Shown piece by piece: positions 26,886 through 29,941 of a stretch of 29,941 nt of DNA. Position numbers and translations under genes: made by a program. The stretch comes from JAHCHG01 sp038246645 (GTDB lineage Bacteria > Acidobacteriota > Blastocatellia > Pyrinomonadales > Pyrinomonadaceae). How positions within the stretch are numbered: the stretch's first letter is position 1; each line of letters opens with the position of its first letter. The DNA lies in contig JBBRVS010000048.1 of the NCBI GenBank assembly GCA_038246645.1, positions 1 to 29,941 of the forward strand, written 5' to 3'. Below the pieces are notes generated by a model. The model was not told the DNA's origin. It saw only the letters and a list, made by a program, of their open reading frames with translations, and did not search any database.

Positions 26886-28175
26886 ATGAGAAAAATACTT
26901 TCTGTTTTTATTACGCTTATGATTTCAGTAAATTCGGTTTTTGCCGTTGACAGAAGCGGCGAAATCAATGCGGCAACCGATAAAATTATGCCGCAAATTA
27001 TCCAGTGGCGCAGACATCTGCATCAATTTCCCGAGCTTTCCAACCGCGAAACAAAAACCGCCAAATATGTCGAAGATCATCTTCGTAAACTCGGTCTGGA
27101 AGTCCGCACGGGCATTGCCAAAACCGGCGTTGTCGGAATTTTGAAGGGCGCGCAGCCCGGACCGACGATTGCGCTGCGCGCCGATATGGACGCGCTTCCC
27201 GTTACCGAAAGAGTTCCGATTCCATATGCGTCAAAGGAAATCGCCGAATATAACGGGCAAAAGGTCGGCGTGATGCACGCGTGCGGACACGATACGCACG
27301 TCGCGATGCTGATGGGCGCGGCGAGCGTTTTGTCGGGAATGAAGGACAAGATCAAAGGAACGGTCGTCTTTATTTTCCAGCCCGCCGAAGAAGGTGCGCC
27401 CGCCGGCGAAGAAGGCGGCGCGGAATTGATGGTCAAGGAAGGCGTGATGGACAATCCGAAAATTGACGCGATTTTCGGGATTCACGTTAATTCGCAAACC
27501 GAGGTCGGCACGATCAAATACAAAACCGGCGCGATTATGGCTTCGAGCGATTGGTTTGAAATCAAGGTCAAAGGCAAGCAGACGCACGGCGCGTATCCGT
27601 GGAACGGCGTTGATCCGATTGCCGTTTCGGCGCAGATCATCAACGGTTTGCAGATGATCGTTTCGCGCCGCTCGGAATTGACCAAAGCTCCGGTCGTCAT
27701 CACCATCGGCAAGATCAATGCCGGTGTGCGCGAAAATATCATTCCCGAAGAATTGACGATGGCGGGAACGATTCGCACACTCGATTCGAATATGCAAAAG
27801 GACGTTCACGAAAAAATCAAAATGACGGCGGAAAAAATCGCCGAAAGTATGGGCGCAACCGCCGAAGTTTCCATCGAAACGAAAACGCTCGTAACTTACA
27901 ACACGACCGAACTCGTCAAAAAAATGCTTCCGTCGCTGGAAAAAGCCGCAGGAAAGGAAAATGTCATTGAAAACGAATGGGTTACGGGCGCAGAAGATTT
28001 TTCATTCTACGGCGAAAAAGCCCCGGCGTTTTTCTTCTTCGTCGGCGGAATGCCGAAAGGCAAAAACCCGAAAGATGCCGCACCGCATCACACGCCGGAT
28101 TTTTTCATTGACGATTCACGCCTCGATGTCGGCGTAAAGGCATTTTGCAATATCGTGTTTGATTATACGAGTTAG
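26886..28175 (+). CDS. Exported M20-family amidohydrolase/peptidase
   Basis: 429 residues, intact. Signal peptide 1-20 (VNSVFA). M20D-type (aminoacylase/IAA-amino-acid-hydrolase-like) features: IIQWRRHLHQFPELSNRETKT, LRADMDALPV, the metal motif HACGHDTH (131-138, with Cys133 and His135), QPAEEG with Glu168-169, GIHVNS with His200, KQTHGAYPWNGVDPI in the dimerisation domain, and a late His pair in AAPHHTPDFF. It should hydrolyse an N-acyl amino acid or small peptide amide in the periplasm. The start at 26886 is set by the signal peptide; the ribosome site is not obvious. Its TAG is followed within a few bases by an RHS core fragment that overlaps it in another frame, so the 3' side is a recombination border. 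Confidence 0.9.
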   Translation: MRKILSVFITLMISVNSVFAVDRSGEINAATDKIMPQIIQWRRHLHQFPELSNRETKTAKYVEDHLRKLGLEVRTGIAKTGVVGILKGAQPGPTIALRADMDALPVTERVPIPYASKEIAEYNGQKVGVMHACGHDTHVAMLMGAASVLSGMKDKIKGTVVFIFQPAEEGAPAGEEGGAELMVKEGVMDNPKIDAIFGIHVNSQTEVGTIKYKTGAIMASSDWFEIKVKGKQTHGAYPWNGVDPIAVSAQIINGLQMIVSRRSELTKAPVVITIGKINAGVRENIIPEELTMAGTIRTLDSNMQKDVHEKIKMTAEKIAESMGATAEVSIETKTLVTYNTTELVKKMLPSLEKAAGKENVIENEWVTGAEDFSFYGEKAPAFFFFVGGMPKGKNPKDAAPHHTPDFFIDDSRLDVGVKAFCNIVFDYTS

Positions 28176-29109
28176 ACAGAAATTCACCTCGTATGAACGT
28201 GATAATGAAACCGATCTGGATTATGCACAAGCGCGGATGTATGCGAATCGTCTCGGAAGATTTACGAGTCCTGACGCTGTATTTATTAATCTTGAAAGAA
28301 TTCAGTCCCCACACTTACTGAATCTTTATATTTACACTAGAAATAATCCATTACTATATGTTGATCCTAATGGGTTGTGGGAATGGTCTACCGCATTAGG
28401 TGGTGACAGATCGGATACAAGTATTCAGGGAGAAATAGATTCTCTGAATAGCAGTGAGTGTTTAACCGATGAGATAGTAGCTAGAGTTAATCAACTTCAG
28501 ACTATTTTGACACAACGTGCAGATATTCGTGCAGGTTTTAAACTTGCTCAAAAAATCATTGATGCGCTTAAACCGAATTATGGAGCTACGGCTACGGCAC
28601 TTCAAGCAGTTAAAGATCAGTATGGAACTGAAAATGATGGTAATGACGTTGTAATTGGGATTAGAGATGCCAAAAGCACTAGTGGGGTAGCTTTTACCAA
28701 GATTGAAAATGGAAAAAGGATCGTCGCAATTTCTGAGGGTGAGATTAGCAACTCAAACACTCTTTTTGCGACATTAATGCACGAGGGAACGCATTTACAA
28801 CAGGCTGGCACATATCTAGCATCTGGAAATAATCCTGCTTTGTGGCAAGCAGAATTTGGAGCTTATAATGTTGCTAGAATTGTTGCGGTAGCAGGACAAA
28901 TGGCATCTGGAACACTAGCAGCATCAGCAAAATATTCTGCTGGTGGAACGCAAATAGGTCAAGGGGATTGGACAGCCCAACAATCGGAAGCAGCAATAAA
29001 AAACCACTTAGTAAATTTAGGGCTGATGCAAGTGAACAATCAAAATCAATATGTTCCAACCCAGCGCGGAATTAACGGGGCATTCCCGGGCGGTGGCGTT
29101 TGGCATTAG
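28159..29109 (+). CDS. Orphan RHS-core tip with C-terminal HExxH (zincin-like) toxin domain
   Basis: 316 codons in frame from a TTG at 28159; the first recognisable residues are RQKFTSYERDNETDLDYAQA at about 28174. Residues 6-72 are the end of an RHS repeat-associated core (ARMYANRLGRFTSPD, NLYIYTRNNPLLYVDPNGLW). The cage-forming thousand-odd residues before it are missing. Past the core, residues 75-316 form a variable C-terminal domain with LMHEGTHLQQ (His208, Glu209, His212) and a candidate third ligand Glu232 in QAEFGAYNVA, a gluzincin-like arrangement. The domain family is not one I recognise. No proper start or ribosome site exists, so it may be a silent rhs tip. Codon and base use turn AT-rich here compared with the M20 gene before it. 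Confidence 0.7.
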   Translation: MIIRVRQKFTSYERDNETDLDYAQARMYANRLGRFTSPDAVFINLERIQSPHLLNLYIYTRNNPLLYVDPNGLWEWSTALGGDRSDTSIQGEIDSLNSSECLTDEIVARVNQLQTILTQRADIRAGFKLAQKIIDALKPNYGATATALQAVKDQYGTENDGNDVVIGIRDAKSTSGVAFTKIENGKRIVAISEGEISNSNTLFATLMHEGTHLQQAGTYLASGNNPALWQAEFGAYNVARIVAVAGQMASGTLAASAKYSAGGTQIGQGDWTAQQSEAAIKNHLVNLGLMQVNNQNQYVPTQRGINGAFPGGGVWH

Positions 29110-29112
29110 TTT

Positions 29113-29119
29113 AAAGGAG
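29113..29119 (+). promoter_or_regulatory. Ribosome binding site of the putative immunity gene
   Basis: aaaggag at 29113-29119, five bases before the ATG at 29125. It is one of the few textbook Shine-Dalgarno sequences in the window and supports independent translation of the gene after the RHS tip. Confidence 0.8.
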
Positions 29120-29124
29120 TTTTT

Positions 29125-29787
29125 ATGAGAATTTATTTGGGTTGTATAATTATTCTTGTTATTACCGCAGTAGCCAGTATGCAAAATACTGCTCTCTCTC
29201 AGAATAGTTTCATTACCATTAGGAAAATTGACGCAGATAAACCTTCAGTATTCCTCAGTTTTGACAGTAAAGTTTCTTCATTTGAGCAATGCACTCGAAA
29301 AGAGCAAGATTCTTATAGATTGAAATTTCACAACAATACATCAGTTCCAATAAATGTAGATGCTGGTTATGGAGCAGATGAAACTTTAATTACGGTCAAA
29401 GGAAGCAATGGAGAAATTTATAAAGGATTACCAAACGCAACGAAGGTAAGTGTCTGTTATCAAGTTGAAAGTATGATTAGTTATGAGTCAAAGAAAGAAA
29501 ACGGTTCTTTAAATACGGAAATTCCAGTTGAAACAGAAGTGCCGAAAATGGACTTTTATTGTTCTTGTAAATCACAAATGTCTGCTGATCGTGCATTCAA
29601 CAGTAAAGGTTTATGGATACCTTCTGGAAGTTATATTTTTTTTGATGTTCCTCAAAAATATCTGTCAAAAAATTTAAAAATATACACTCTTTTTAACTAT
29701 GAATGGGAGTTTGATAAAACTGATTTAAGTTATAACGAGCCTCATCATCAAGTATTTTTTTATTCTTCGGACATTCCAAAAAAATAG
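29125..29787 (+). CDS. Exported unknown protein, candidate immunity partner of the RHS tip
   Basis: 220 residues. Signal peptide 1-25 (CIIILVITAVASMQNTALS/Q). The mature part is beta-rich and holds five or so cysteines: Cys57 (FEQCTRK), one in VSVCYQVE, and a pair in DFYCSCKSQ. It starts 15 bp after the RHS-tip gene with its own strong ribosome site and the same AT-rich composition, and is closed by a terminator. I do not recognise the family. Position right after an RHS toxin tip is where cognate immunity proteins lie, and an exported immunity protein would fit a toxin acting in the periplasm or envelope. That is inference from context only. Confidence 0.6.
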   Translation: MRIYLGCIIILVITAVASMQNTALSQNSFITIRKIDADKPSVFLSFDSKVSSFEQCTRKEQDSYRLKFHNNTSVPINVDAGYGADETLITVKGSNGEIYKGLPNATKVSVCYQVESMISYESKKENGSLNTEIPVETEVPKMDFYCSCKSQMSADRAFNSKGLWIPSGSYIFFDVPQKYLSKNLKIYTLFNYEWEFDKTDLSYNEPHHQVFFYSSDIPKK

Positions 29788-29805
29788 TTCTGAATAATCT
29801 AAACT

Positions 29806-29842
29806 AAAAAAGGCGTGATAACTTTCACGCCTTTTGCTTTTG
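29806..29842. terminator. Bidirectional intrinsic terminator
   Basis: aaaaggcgtga (29808-29818) and its exact complement (29825-29835) around loop taactt, with a T-rich run after it on the plus strand and A/T-rich sequence on the other. It closes the gene ending at 29787 and overlaps the stop codon of the convergent minus-strand gene. Confidence 0.8.
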
Positions 29843-29941
29843 CTGACTGCTTTCCAGCACGGTGTCGAGAAATTGAATGATGAACTTTTGCTTTTCTCGC
29901 GGCAGAAGCTTCACCTGCTCGAACTTTCTTTGCAGTTGTGA
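29825..29941 (-). CDS. C-terminal end of a probable HTH (XRE-like) regulator, partial
   Basis: The minus-strand frame is open from the right edge to TGA at 29827-29825: 38 residues, including QLQRKFEQVKLLPREKQKFI then IQFLDTVLESSQQ. This helical tail (L..F..++.LP.E....I..FLD..L) is common after the helix-turn-helix domain of small XRE-family regulators. The DNA-binding part lies outside the window, so the call rests on the tail pattern alone. It converges on the putative immunity gene and shares its terminator. Confidence 0.5.
   Translation of the reverse strand, partial: SQLQRKFEQVKLLPREKQKFIIQFLDTVLESSQQKQKA

Noticed and set aside
27231..27809. Minus-strand ORF of 192 codons
   Set aside because: Antisense to the M20 gene, Arg/His/Phe-rich without motifs.

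Overview
The window looks like a chromosomal stretch of a Gram-negative, moderately AT-leaning bacterium, most plausibly an Acidobacteriota of the Blastocatellia/Pyrinomonadales type. That is inferred from the family mix (B12-type radical SAM, PilT ATPase, GH3-family fragment, secreted caspase-like proteins with DUF4384, many secreted M28/M20/amidohydrolase enzymes) and not from a marker gene. Many genes lack a clear Shine-Dalgarno and most products carry signal peptides, so this is largely an envelope/secretome region.

Left part (1-6902, minus strand): a four-gene run is read leftward: an M48-type metallopeptidase with TPR-like tail, a secreted caspase-like peptidase with an EF-hand-like loop, a DUF4384-like exported protein, and a caspase-SUMF1 (FGE-sulfatase) protein split by a one-base frameshift. 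The last 100 bp or so of the SUMF1 domain look like the variable region of a diversity-generating retroelement (DGR): eleven surface-type codons all have the form NNC inside an otherwise conserved RGGSW...GFR frame. No template repeat or reverse transcriptase is visible, so these would lie outside the window, probably to the left. Downstream of the variable region come a 51-codon ORF resembling a worn four-helix-bundle (S23-type) protein, a perfect 19-bp palindrome, and the start of an unknown gene holding an 18-bp tandem repeat.

Middle (7279-18420): a B12-binding radical SAM protein, a PilT-like ATPase with a long N-terminal extension that looks like a decayed second PilT N-domain, a GH3 C-terminal fragment abutting a TPR gene, a leucine-rich-repeat protein, and a DUF305-LVIVD operon that looks richer in G+C than its surroundings and has a Met/His-rich putative metal-binding segment.

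Right part (18421-29941, mostly plus strand): an intact M28 aminopeptidase, then a 6-kb gene graveyard (20390-26603). It holds the N-terminal third and, 5.4 kb later, the C-terminal third of a beta-lactamase-family serine hydrolase, an M28 peptidase with a nonsense codon and a precise in-frame internal deletion, a SUMF1 fragment, a frameshifted TPR lipoprotein and an amidohydrolase broken by a TAG. Intact genes (a LolA-like/SnoaL protein, an NTF2-like protein) sit among them. An intact M20 amidohydrolase follows; its stop codon abuts an orphan RHS core tip. That tip carries a novel-looking C-terminal domain with an HExxH motif and is followed by an exported small protein that could be its immunity partner. 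This last pair is AT-rich compared with its neighbours and ends in a terminator shared with the convergent C-terminus of a probable HTH regulator.
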